64,000 nt of DNA from Trametes villosa (taxonomy: Eukaryota; Basidiomycota; Agaricomycetes; Polyporales; Polyporaceae): contig PUDQ02000080.1 in assembly GCA_002964805.2 (NCBI GenBank), forward strand, positions 310,001 to 374,000, given 5' to 3'. The position numbers were made by a program, and so were the translations under genes. Below are positions 23,947-35,881 of the stretch, piece after piece. Numbering within the stretch: the first letter of the stretch is position 1; each line of letters starts with the position of its first letter. The notes beneath the pieces are model-generated. The model did not search any database, was not told the DNA's origin, and saw only the letters and a list, made by a program, of their open reading frames with translations.

Positions 23947-26900
23947 CTACAGCGCGTGCGGGCCCGAGTACGAATACGTGCTACTTCGCCACGACTCCTC
24001 CTGCTGGTGCTGTGGCGCGCCCGCGTGCTCGCCGACGTCCGAGTACCCGTCATACGCGGTCGCGTACGAGTCCTCGGTCTCCATCGGTGTGTGCATAGGC
24101 TCTCGTGGATGCTGTGGGTAGCCCGCCCACTGCTGCTCTGTCGGGGTCCGGACCCGCATCTCGTACTGCTCCGCTGGTGTTGCGGGCGACAGAGACCGCG
24201 GTGACCGGGCTCCAGGGACTTGTAGCGTGGCGGATGTGGGCGCGGATGTCGCCGGTGACGGAGGGTTGTAGGTGACGGAAGAGTGGGATACGGCGGACAT
24301 GGGCGGCTCTGTGTTGTACGCGGTCGTCCGGGCAGAGTCCCGGGTATACGAGTGGTATCGATTGGGTTCCGGTAGAGGCGAGGGCGCAGGGATCCCAGAG
24401 ACAGAGTAGTAGGACATCCGCTGTGATGCAGGTCTCGGCGAGCCAGTGTTGGGCGACAGCCGCGCTCCCAGAGAGGGCGTCGGCGATCCCCGGTTGCTGT
24501 ACAGGCCCTCCTCAAGCTTACTCGGCCGGGGAGACTCGCCAGCCATGAGGGGAGCAGTGGGGCGAGGCGAGCCGTCGGTGATGGGTGTACGGGGTATAGG
24601 GGGAGTGGCGTAGTCCTCATCGTGTCGGCTGATCTCCGACTCTGACCGACAATGAGGTTGGTGGAACATAGGCGTTTGCTCGAGCTTACCCTTCTTGCGC
24701 TCGCGCCTATGCTGGATCCCGAGACGGTCCTTGAGGTCTCCCAACACCCACATCTCGCGCACGATGTCCTTATCGAGCGGCATGTAGGTTGAGGTGATGA
24801 ACTTGACAAGGAACCGCGGGCCTAAAAACACGTCAATACAACGTCTATTAGGCTGGACAGCGCAGCACTCACCGAGTGCAATGAAGACCGAGATCAGGAC
24901 GGCGGCCCAGAACGTCACCTCACCAAAGAGGACGACGACTTCGTCGACGAAGTCAACGCTCTCGAACGCGGAGTATATCGCGATCCATGCCATCATCACG
25001 ACGGACGAGCCGACGACGATGACCCAGGTGATGACAGTCCAGCTGACGTAGTCCCTCAGCGTGAATCCACATACGGAGAAGAACGATACTCACTAATGCG
25101 TGTTGATGCCCACATAGGTGTTCGCAGCGATGATAGCAGCCACCGACACCGTCGTACCGAAGTCGGCGAGGGACTCGATAGTCTTCCCGTTCCAGGAGAC
25201 GGCGATGTCGAGCGTCCAGATGAAGTACGGGATGAAGAACACGACGGCGGACTGGTAGAGGCCGTCGAGCATGTACATCCAGAACTTGAGGCGCGTGTAC
25301 TCCAGGCCACGGATGCCGCGAACATAGAGCTGCGGGAACGCAAGGGCCGCCTTCGCATTGATGTCCTGGTCGAAAGCTGCAAGAACGGTGAGCGCCGCAT
25401 CCACGGATGAGACAGATGTCGTTCTCACCTCCAAGAGCGATGACGGGCAACGAGGTGAACACGAGGTTGTAAAGCAGGATGAACGTGTACTGGTACAAGT
25501 ACGTCGCGTCGAAGCTGTTGAAGATCATGAACCAGAACATCGCGAAGGTCCAGATGACGTTCTATAAACATGTCGTAAGCGTATGGACGACGGTCGTATA
25601 AAGGCTGAGCATACCTTGTAGAAGAAGTTCGCATGCATGTCCGCCACCCGTTGATACGACCACCGACCGTGAACGAGGAGCAGCTTGGTGAGGAACCGGA
25701 ACTGCCCAAACGCATAGTCGGCGGACATGGCAGCCTGCGAACCTTCATGCCCGAGGAGACCACACCCGATGTTGGCTTCCTGGATCATAGCCACGTCGTT
25801 CGCGCCGTCGCCGATTGACAGTGTCATGGCATTGCGTCCCTCCTTGACCTACAACGGAAGTCTGAGTAGCTGGGGAAGGGGCAGGTTACGAGAAGACATA
25901 CCAGGTTGACGACCATGGCCTTCTGTGCGGGAGAGACACGGCAGCAGACGACGGTCTCACATTGCGTCGACAAAGTCAGGAAGAGCTGCTTGAGGTCGGG
26001 GTTGAGCGCGTGTCGAAGAGTATCACCGTCGATGACCACAGCGAACGCCGCCTGTGCACCAGGAACGAAACCGCGCTTGTTCTTGTCCATCGACGGTGGG
26101 CCGAGCACGGAAGCGATCTTGTTCAGACCACCTTCGATCTGCAACCGGGTCGACTCGTGCGAGTCCGCGGACAGGATCATGATCTCCATGTCGTTCTTCA
26201 GCAGGTTGCAGCTGAAGCCTACGCGTCGTCGGAGCGCCCGTCAGCTACCGGACACACACGTCCTGCATACCCGCCCAGACTCACCGATCTCAATGGCCGT
26301 CTGGACCTTGTCGCCTAGTCGACCCCATGAGCACAATAATTACGACATGCCGGCACGTACGATCTGCGCACCTGTCAAGATCCACAGCTTAATCCCGGCC
26401 TTGTGCAGCGTCTCGATGGCCTCCGGCACGCCCTCCTGCAGCTTGTCTTCGAGCGCGGTCGCGCCGAGGATGCGCAGCGAGTGCTCGACGAGATCATTCG
26501 CCTTGTCGATCTCCTCGTCCCGATCATTGATTGCGTTCGTCGCCGCCTCGTACGTGCGCACCCAGTCCATGTACTCCTGCTCGGTTAGATACCGATACGC
26601 GATGCACAGCGTGCGTAGCCCGCCGTTCGCGAACGCCTCCATGTCCCGCGCCGTCGCCGCCTTCAGCTCCGGGTCGTGGTCCGCCGCGAGGCGCTCGTAG
26701 ATGACGCTGTCCGCGCCCTTGCAGTACAACACGAGCTGGCCCTGCGGGTTGCGCACGATGACGCTCATCCGCTTCCGCGTGCTATTGAACTCGAGCAGCT
26801 GGAGGGGGATGTAGCGCTCCGGCTGGCCCATTACCTCGATGTTAACCGAGTCCTTCGCCCGATGGACGAAGGGGAAGCCGACGTCCCGAGCAGCCGCGAC

Positions 26901-29856
26901 AAGAGCAGCCTCATCCGGGGACTCGGCCTTATACTCCAAGCGGTACGGCTCCCTGTCCGCGTCAGGACGGTCCGAGAGGACACTGTGGCAGATAGCGAGT
27001 GCACGGAAGAATTCGATAAGGTGCTGGCGCTGGGGTGAGCTCCGGTCCGCGAGGTCGTCCGCGAGCCGAGGGGAGATGAGCGTGAGGTGATCCGGCTGCG
27101 CGTAGCGGTTCTTGAACGTCTGCGCCATCTTGTCGAGCATGCGCTGCTTGAGCATGTGCAGCTGGACGTCCTGCTCCTCGGGATCCATCGCGTTCGCGAC
27201 GCCCTCCCGCATCGCCGCACCGCGCTGCGCCTCCGTGACGCCTTCTCCGTACGAGATGCCATTGACCGAGCACTTCTGGAACTCCATAACGTTCTGCGTG
27301 AGCGTGCCCGTCTTGTCCGAGAAGATGTACTCGATCTGCCCGAGGTCGTCAGAGATGTTCCACGTCTTGGGCGTGCACGCGGCGTCGAGCGCCTTGTAGT
27401 ACATGTCGATGTCCTGGGAAATGAAGAACGCCTGGATCGTCTTGACAATCTCGATGGAGATGTACAGCGAGATAGGAACGATGTTCTGGAACGCGATGAG
27501 ACATGACCTGGAAGCGACGTCAGTGACATGAAGTAGCATGTCGGGGAAAAGAACCTACACGAAGGTGATGACCCCGTTCAGGACGAACGAACTCGTGGGG
27601 TCGGCGCCCTGCTCGTATTCCTTCGCGCTCGTGCTCGCCTTCGAGTCGAGGTAGCCGCTGAGGATTCCGGAGGTGACACACATCAGGATGAGGATGACGA
27701 AGTTGACGACGACGTTGAAGTTCGTCTCCTTCTCGATCTTCGACCGCTTCGACGGTGTCTCGCCGCCGTTCAGCATGATCTTCGAGTCCGCGCCCGTGAA
27801 CACCACCAGTCCAATAACCCACGTCGTATTGCGGAGCGTACAGCCACGGAGCAGGAGCTCGTTGATGGTGACCGACTCCTGCTTCTGCTCGCCCGACGAC
27901 GCGTCCTTGTAGCGCAGGACACCATGGTACAGGTAGAGGTTGGCGTGTGGGGGCTCGGAGTCCAGGACGAAAGAGATGCGCTCCATGTCCTCCTCGGTCA
28001 TAATCGACGAGGTCGCCTTGACGGCCTTCCGGGGCTTCAGGTTCGTCTCGCCGTCCAGATTCTTCGTCTCGAGGTAGCACATGTTGTCCGGGTCCGATGT
28101 TGACAGGACCACGATATCCGCGGGCACCTGCTCGTTCTCGCGGAGGAGAACGATGTCGCCGACCTCGAGCTTCTTCCAGAGCGTCCGCTCCCACCGCGCG
28201 AGGCCGGACACGCGTTTGCTGTAGTCGAGGACGCCTATTGATGAGCGCGCGTGCACCGACTGCTGGTATGCGTTAAGCGAGCCGGAGCCTGCCCATGGCG
28301 GTACCGGGGGCTTGCCCTCCTGCGGCGGATAGCTGTGCTCGTCGACGCTCTGAATGTCGTCCAGCTTCCGTCCCGCGCCGTAGAGACCCATCTCGGAGCT
28401 GCTGTCGTTGACGGGCAGCGTGCTAACGCTTGCCCGCGCCTCGCCGCCCTTACTCAGCACGATTTCCATGCCCTCGCCCGCCTCGCGTTCGCGCAGCTTC
28501 TTCACCCCGCGCGTCACCTTCCCGGGTGGGTTCAGCCCAAGCATCTTCTCTGCCCATGACCGCGGGTCTGTTGGTTGGTTGACGTTGCGCCAGTTGCCGA
28601 GCTTTGTCACCGCGGAGTTGTTGACCTCCTCGTCGAGGACGGCTCGCCGGTAGTCTTCGATTGCGTCTTTGATCGCAGTCACGGTAAGGATGAAGATCAG
28701 GGGCAAGGCTGACGTCTGCGGGGAAGGCGCGCCGAAGATGGGAAACACTGCCAAGGAAGTCAGCACAAGTCAGCACCACGGACACAAACGACCGTACCCT
28801 GAACGATTACGAGCGCAAGGAAGTAGAGGTTCGCGACGCTGTGAAAGGTTGTCAGTAAACCAGGAAGATACAGACATTGCAGCCGCTGTCGTATATTGCG
28901 AATAAGTCGGAGGTGATGACAGAAGCTATGCGCGCTGCACCATGGAGACAAACGCGCGCAGCTTGCGAGCGAGTGCAAATATGGGATCGGAATACATGCA
29001 AAAATAGTGGTCACTGGGCGAAAGCCCGAATACGCCGCGCGTAATAACAGAATCCGTGCGAGCCGCACCATAGGGACAGGTGCGTCACCTACAAGTGAAG
29101 GCAAGAGCAGCGCTTTCGTCTGACATCCATAGACAACAGCCCTGGCGTCGAATGCAGCGCCTGGAATGTAGCCACAGTCTTGCCTTTAGGATTCGGCATG
29201 GGCGTGCAAGGTCATCCTCCAGAACATATCACGGAGGGCGTAACACAATGGAGAGCCGCTCGCCGCTTAGCAACGATGACATTCTCAGCGAGGTGATCAG
29301 GACGACCTGAGCCCGCGTATTGCCCGCAGGGGTCTCGGTGCCTGAAGATGGCTCCAGCAAACGCAAGGAAAGTCGACTCACCGACGAAACTGCTCGTATA
29401 GATTCCTCGGCACAAACGTTACAACGGTGTACTCTGCGAAACAGTCAGATGTGCTCGAGGCGTCTCGGAGGCATGGCGGTACTCACTGCTTGTCCGCACT
29501 TTATTCCGAACATACCGCACGATGGGTTCTCCGTTGTGGTCCACCTCATCGAGAGGGAGGGTGTAGTTGACGTATACGTTCCGCCGCACACCAGGGATGT
29601 GGGCTGCTGCCGGAGTGCCAGATTCCGTGGTGTCCGTCCGCCGTTTCTCTGTCCCTCTCCGGAAGAAGCGCGAGCCCTTCTTCCTCACCGACTTCCTGCG
29701 CTCGGCCCTCTGCTCTGTCCGGATCGACTCTGCCAGCGTCGAGGCCGCGGTGCGCACGGTACGGAGGCGCAGTTCGGGGTCGACGGCATCGTTTAGTTCG
29801 TCGTCGGTATCATTGTCAATGTCCTCGGGAAAGGTGCGTCGGCGGAAGAAAGACAT
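23947..29856 (-). CDS. P4-ATPase phospholipid flippase (Dnf1/Dnf2-like)
   Basis: Membrane flippase of about 1609 residues that moves phospholipids to the cytosolic leaflet. Exons from the start: 29487-29856, 29382-29433, 28798-28838, 27559-28747, 26372-27507, 26285-26314, 25902-26218, 25615-25848, 25429-25561, 25094-25376, 24873-25042 and 23947-24821. All phases close. Motifs: [20 protein letters not shown] before TM1, [11 protein letters not shown] in the actuator domain, VPISLYIS in TM4 (the P4-type PISL in place of the cation-pump PEGL), DKTGTLT with the phosphorylated Asp near residue 615, and [13 protein letters not shown] in the P domain. Ten membrane spans are consistent with the C-terminal half. 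The last 250 residues are Ser/Pro-rich with many S-P dipeptides and look like a phosphoregulated tail. The second intron (28839-29381) is 543 bp, ten times the others. A Cdc50-type partner is expected but not in this window. Confidence 0.94.
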
Positions 29857-31819
29857 TAGGTCGAGCGCAGAGACCCAGAGCCAGCTCGGTAGCCCGCAGC
29901 GAGGTTAAGCCAGAGAATGCGAATGCGAAGATGTGGAGAAGAGGAAAGATGGCCGGCGGTGGGGAAGAAGAGGTCGACGCTGGCGGCGGCGCAGCCAAGG
30001 CCGCTGAGCCTTGGGAAGGACCCCGGAAATCCCAGGCACCAGTGTAACACAGGCCGAGTGGTTCCGTTTCGGGTACTGCCACCATGTAACGTAACTTACA
30101 GTCAGCATTTTGCCGGCGGAGTATACCTCAACTGAGGAAGGTTCAAACACACGTCGATGTAGGTGAAAGTGAGTACGCAGAGTGCTGCAAATAGTGCTGC
30201 TTGACGCGTTCCTTGGAGAGTTGGGAAGACACAAGGATAGGGTGTCCGGGGGCCTGGGGCTCGATCAAATGCGGGCGCGCGCGGTACTTATGTGATGAAG
30301 ATGGGACCGCCGACACTGTGATGGACACCGCCAGGACGATTGTTAAAACGTTAGAGCTCTAGAGGCTGAAGCCGAGACTCAAGCGCATTGCTAGCAGTAA
30401 CAAGCTGAAAACCCCTGCAGAATGTCGTAACGGTGTGTTATTACTCTGGAGTCCACAGAACGCTTGGCACTTATGCATCCGAGTTGCGCGCAGGGATCGC
30501 GCCGGAGATATTAGAATGACCGGTGAAGATGTACGGAGAACAACGCCACTCGTTCTGCGACCACTCTCGCACCCGCAGCGTTCTGGTGGCTGCAGCGAGA
30601 AGGGGCGATGAGTTAAACCACCGTACACATCGATCTCTGTTCGTAATTAGGAGGTGCGCACTACCTGCGCCCATCCGCTACTTTATATTGACCTTTCAGA
30701 CCACAGGCAGTATTCCGCTGAGCTCACCCGTGCACAGCCGATCATTCTAGGTCGGTACCGAACGTCTGTTGGCTGCCGTCCCTCAGAAGATGAGTTTTTC
30801 TCGGCGAGTGACTTGAATGTACCCCGTGCCCGCGCAGCCCGCTCATCCGAGCGCCCTTGCCCTTTAGATGATCGTCTAGCAGTCTTCTATGCCGCACAGT
30901 CTGCCATCTTTGCGAGGAGGATGCCACGCGCAGCGTGCTGCGAAGCCGCAGCCCATCGTTCACCCGCGACGTGTCGCAGCATGGCCAAGACCCTCCATGT
31001 GACGTTGGCTCCGTCGTCTTCCAATCGAATTTCATGCCTCCCGGGCCATGAACTTTGTATTGGCACTGTGCGGATGGGCATGGTGGCGTCATGCCCTCCA
31101 CTGGCAGCGGTGGGAAAGGTCCATGACCGGAACCAAGGGCTTGGGACTATTTTCCGTGACCATGTCCGCAGCCGGCGACTCAACGCGCTACTCCGCGACG
31201 GCGAGTGCGCCATGGCTGCGGACTTCTAGGCCCGCCCCGCGTTCTGTATCCTATCGGATGTCGTCTTCAGCGGACAAAGCACCACGACGGGCCTTAGATG
31301 AGTACGTCACATGCATGTCGTCTCCCCCGCCTCGCGGCTCAAAATTTAGCTCGGTGCCGCTCAGATGTGCGCTCGGACGCTCTTTGTGGAAACGACAACG
31401 GCTTGTATCGCTACCCGTGGCATCGACGCTCAGGACGACTCTTGATGCAGGCGGCTTCGGACACGGGAAGCGGCGGCCTCCACCTGCATCGGCTATTCGA
31501 ACTGTATGACTTCACCGCCCGCGATCCATGACTCGGCCGACTAAGAGCTTCGGAGTAGACAGGGTTGGAGAAGAACTGCAGAAGCATACCTATTTGCAGC
31601 GAGCGCTACGAGTTCCATCGGCCATACACAGCGCTGCATGCAAACTGATACAATTGCTTCGCCGAGTGCGCATACCATTACAACGGTGCAGGTAAACGGA
31701 AGGGGTATGAGAGAGCGGATGCCTCAAGAATGTACAACACTATGTCCTTCGCCTAATTGGCGCCAAGGGGAGGTCTGCAAGAACAGACGAAATGTCCGTA
31801 GTACGTACGAGCTGTCAGA
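29857..31819. other. Intergenic region upstream of the flippase
   Basis: A stretch of 2 kb from the flippase start to the stop of the double zinc-cluster gene, both on the minus strand. The part next to 29856 should be the flippase promoter. From about 31590 onward the sequence is recognisably similar to about 51850-52025, marking the start of block A homology. I see no supported gene. Confidence 0.45.
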
Positions 31820-32475
31820 TTACTGCTGGGAAGGTGTCAGAACAACGTCCAACCAGGATGCGCGGGCCCGCGCTGGGGGGTGAGTCGCGGCAGAAGCTTG
31901 GTTATGGGCGCTCGCAAGGTCCGTTTCTGGCGGGGTAGTAAGGGTCGGGCCCCCCGTGGGCGGAGCGCTACTGTGCCACGCGTTTGAGGGGCCTGGCGAT
32001 GATGTAGTCGGCGGCGGCGAGGCTAGGGCATGGCAGCCGCTCAGAAAGGAGGAATTCTGGAGAATGGGCGGAGAGCATACCTGACATGCCGAGACTGCAC
32101 ACCTCACCCTTGACGGAGCAGGGAACGCAGGTCAAGGAGTCCGAAGCCTGCCGCTCGCATTTAATGCGCTTTATGCGGCTAAAATCGCCGTTAATTGCCA
32201 TATCCCCATTCGCTACAACTGGGAGGGACTGACCATCGTTCACAGGACGTCTTATGGGTCCCTGGACTCGGGGACGGCGGGGCGGCGGCGTTCGGCCACT
32301 CGCATCGTAGCTTCCGGATCACGCAGCGCTGGCATGCGCTCACACCCGCCGATGGTTTGCATCCGACTGCGCGGGAGGGATATAAGGCTCTTGTGAGACG
32401 ACGTATGCGTGCGTAGGGACGGGAGAACTCACCCTTCTTCTCTGCGCAGTTGCGGCATGCAGGATCTCTAGGCAT
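31820..32475 (-). CDS. Small protein with two tandem Zn2Cys6 clusters (copy A)
   Basis: Four exons, 32433-32475, 32234-32366, 32081-32178 and 31820-32022, with GT-AG introns of 66, 55 and 58 bp, give 158 residues. Phases 1, 2 and 1 close exactly. Cluster 1 (residues 7-34) has Cys spacing CX2CX6CX8CX2CX6C (CRNC...GC...ACQRCVIRKLRC). Cluster 2 (54-81) has the same spacing (CERCRIKRIKC...TCVPCSVKGEVC). Each cluster is split by an intron, so neither is visible in an unspliced frame. The linker is 19 residues. The tail is Ser/Thr/Pro-rich and carries no Fungal_trans domain or obvious coiled coil. Zn2Cys6 proteins normally have one cluster and a large regulatory domain. This one looks like a compact two-cluster DNA binder, by inference. 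A paralog lies at 52025-52686. Single-cluster proteins of unknown role are the nearest alternative reading. Confidence 0.82.
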
Positions 32476-35400
32476 TCTGAATGGGCCTCCGGCAACAATA
32501 AGAGGGAGGGGCGGTACGGCAGCTGAGATTTCAGCAGGGGTTGAGGGGGGGCTCCGATGGGGACACTGCGTATCTTATACCATTGCGACCGGGTTCAGCA
32601 GTGTACACTACTCTCCGACGGACCAACCGGTAAACACGTACCCGATCACTGACATTCGTAGACGATTGCTGCCTCATCCTGTACTTGCCCGCGTCTTGCT
32701 AGAGGAGCGGGAAGGTGTCTGAAGAGAGTGCTGTGCTTGCCCCGATTAGTAACCCGGCTGCCGGTTGTGACGCAAGCAGTTCCTGGCGAAAGGCGCGCCG
32801 TACGCCCCTCGTGCAGAGGGTCCCGGCATGACTGCTTCTCGCTTTCGACGTCCTCCAAATCTTCAAGACGTCATGTCTGTAGGCTTGACTCGCGAGCCCC
32901 CAGTGCTCTGGAGAAGACACAGAGGAAGACTGAGGACGAAATCGGAACGAGTAGACTTACGGTTGCATAGCCTTCTACCACCGATGCAAAACGGCGAGCG
33001 ATTTCCAGCTCCGCCTCCGCCTGCTTCCCCGTACCAGTACTCCTCCGGGATAGCTCCTTGCGGCCACCGCATCGCTGGCTTTGGCAGTACTACGAGGGGG
33101 TATGGAGCCGCAGAAGCCATCGGAGCTCCATGCATTGTCGTGAGGTGGCCCGACACCGCTCGACGCCGATCCCACGGCGTTCAGAGTCATCGCATTCCCT
33201 CGGCGAAATCAAGAAGGTCCCTGTATGACGGGCTCGACCGGGAAAGCAGGCCGAGCGAGTCTGCGTGTAGACAATCAGAGCGTCGAGCGGTCGATCTCAA
33301 AAAGCGGTAGGAGCGGGGTTACAGAAGAGATCCCCGCCCCAAAGAGCTGCCGCTGCTCCATCAAAACCTACGGAACTGTCCTATCCGCCATGAACGTCTG
33401 TCCCAATAGCATTCCGGCACCGAGGCGCCAGGTGCGCTTCTGTCACGTCACGACAGCTGCAACAATTATTAATACCCTGGCGTCTTGTGAGGGGAGTACA
33501 TCTGTTGGGCTCGTTCAGGGTCGTTGTTCGAAGAGCTGTTGATAGAAGTGCACGCCTTACAGCATTCAACGAGGTTGGAATCCCGCCTTCCAATCGCCAC
33601 CCACTACTCCTTTCAGCCCCATATAGCAGTTCAAACTCATAGGGGCCATGAGGGAAGAGAACCCTATGAAGGCTTGAAATTCAACCTAACGAGGGCAAGA
33701 TCCACCGGGTGAGAGATCTGGTTGCCCTATCAACTTACGAAGGCAAGTCGTCCTGTCTTCCGCCGAGGCTTTCGGCGTAGGAGTGAACGGGCTACATGGC
33801 GTGTTCAACGTGCACCTTACCAAAAATTTACACCGCCTGAGCCGCAGCGATTGGCGTCCTACGACTTCCTTTCGGCGCTGCCAGTTAACGCGAGGTGCGC
33901 AGCCCCGATGCCTTGTCCCCGCCGATGTTCTTTATACCGCCGGTGTGCAGCGAGGTAGAAGCAGGGGTTAACGAAAGCCCGTTCATCCTCGGCAGCTGGC
34001 ACGCGGACTTCCGCGAGCGGCTTCAAGTACTCACGCTAACTCTCCGATCCCGCTCGGGGTAGTCACTGTAAGCATGTTCGAGTAATCTGGCTGTCTCACT
34101 AAATATCTGCAAGTCCAGGTGACTCCAACAATGGTCCAGGAGTTGAAGTCACTTATCTGTTGTCCTACAGAATCGCATTTGCTGGAGCCGCACCCGCGTT
34201 GATTACAGAAGGAGCAACGAAGTCGGCTAGTAGAAGGACACACACGAAACTAATAGTACGCGCACATTATAATAGCTTTGTTGAACACACTCCAATATTC
34301 CCACGGCTGCTTGTCCTGTTCCACTCTGTTCCACCTTCGCCCCGCTGTCATGGACGTCTCGTCTCCAATACACGAAGGAGTACCAACCTGAAATATCTCA
34401 ATCGTTACGCAAACGCTTACAACCAGTACGTACACGGTATGTGCCCAAAATCAGCGCATATAGCCGCTTCCTTGGGGCTCCGAGTGGACTTGTGTACCGG
34501 CCAAATCAGCGTACTATTACCCAGCGTGGCAGGTTCCTCACTTTCCTCCAGATGTCACATACATCGACGGAATACTAATGGGGTATAGTAGAGCGCAGCT
34601 ACCTCAATCAGCATTGATGCCATGAGTCCTATGGCCAGCGCAGTAGTCATGAGTCGCGCGTTCACCTTGTTTTAGCCCAGGAGATATTGTTCGGGCTCCT
34701 ATGAGCCTTAAAGGATGGACGTGGGTATCATACGCAGCAGCCATCCGCTACTGCGCCAAGACATTGCTAATCTAGCTGCACAGTAGCACCGACCGACCGA
34801 CAACCACCCGGGTTCGTCCCTAGGAAGGCAACGCGTCTTCTTAGCTCCTACATCTTCTCGGATATTCTGTTCATGCATTTCCGACTCGGACATGGTGGTT
34901 TGTAAGGTCTCACACATTCTCTGCTCGCGCATCACTACTACAGACTCGTTGGGAGCCGCAAAGACACATACCCACAGGACTCCGCAAATCTTCGGTTTTA
35001 CCGGGACCTCATTCCTGTGCCGCCGACTCGTCCGGTATCTATGGCTGGATATGTCACTTCGATTCTGGGACCCCTGTCTCCAAAGTGGCCGTACCTCCTT
35101 CCGGTCCCGCTTTCGCCGCGGCCGTCAAGGAGGCCTCAGGCAACCCGCCGAACAGACTGAAATGCGCTTGCAGTACGGCCGGTTCTACCTACCCTCCGGC
35201 ATATTCCGTCCGCGCTCCGCGCTGAGGTAAGGTGCCCATTAGCTCCAGCTTTCAATGCTGACGAGTTATCACAGTGCTGTAGCCATAGAAAGCCTTTCTC
35301 AAGTTCCGGCGAGCCGTCACACGCCTCCCTCATGACTTAAAGGTCTCTCCGCGGCCGAAGCGTTGAAAGGAGAAATCTCCGCACGTAACGCGCGCTCTCG

Positions 35401-35881
35401 AATCCTAGTAAACTTTATCCATTACCAGTGCAGGCGTCCATACTGCGGTCAGGACAGTGCAGACGCTGTCAACCGTCCTCTAGTGCACGACGTTACGCTC
35501 GGACGGAGCCTGTTTCACCCTGCTCATTTGGACGAGCTGCCCGTACTACTTGTGCCATGGATGCTGGCATTTGCTTCCGGCATTTTCCCAGCCTCGCCGT
35601 CATCCCAGTCGCTCGGTGCTCTCTAGGTGCGCCGCCGTACTCGACGGCCATGCCGTGACCAGGACATGGGACAATGCAATGGAACACGATGTGTTCGCAA
35701 GGGATACCTGCTACAACTGACTCTACAGTACCCGCGACCGGGTGAGTGCTACACAAAACAAATCTGATGGTACATGAAACAGCTAATGTCCGAATCCATC
35801 AGTCTCTACGCGCGGTGCGCTGAGCTGGAGAAAAACAAAAAATGCGAAAGCCGAATGGGTAAGGGGGACAATGACGGCGAT
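32476..35881. other. Long gene-poor region inside block A
   Basis: A stretch of 3.4 kb. The first 800 bp match the region upstream of copy B at the DNA level without a shared reading frame, so they look like shared promoter or noncoding sequence. From about 33300 to 35580 I find no motif, no RNA gene and no terminal repeats. The last 300 bp again match block B and form the 3' flank of the F-box gene. Confidence 0.45.
32574..32581 (-). promoter_or_regulatory. TATA box of double zinc-cluster gene A
   Basis: Minus-strand GGTATAAGAT lies about 100 bp upstream of the ATG. The matching site GATATAAGAC occurs at the same place before copy B, within a conserved upstream block. Confidence 0.55.
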
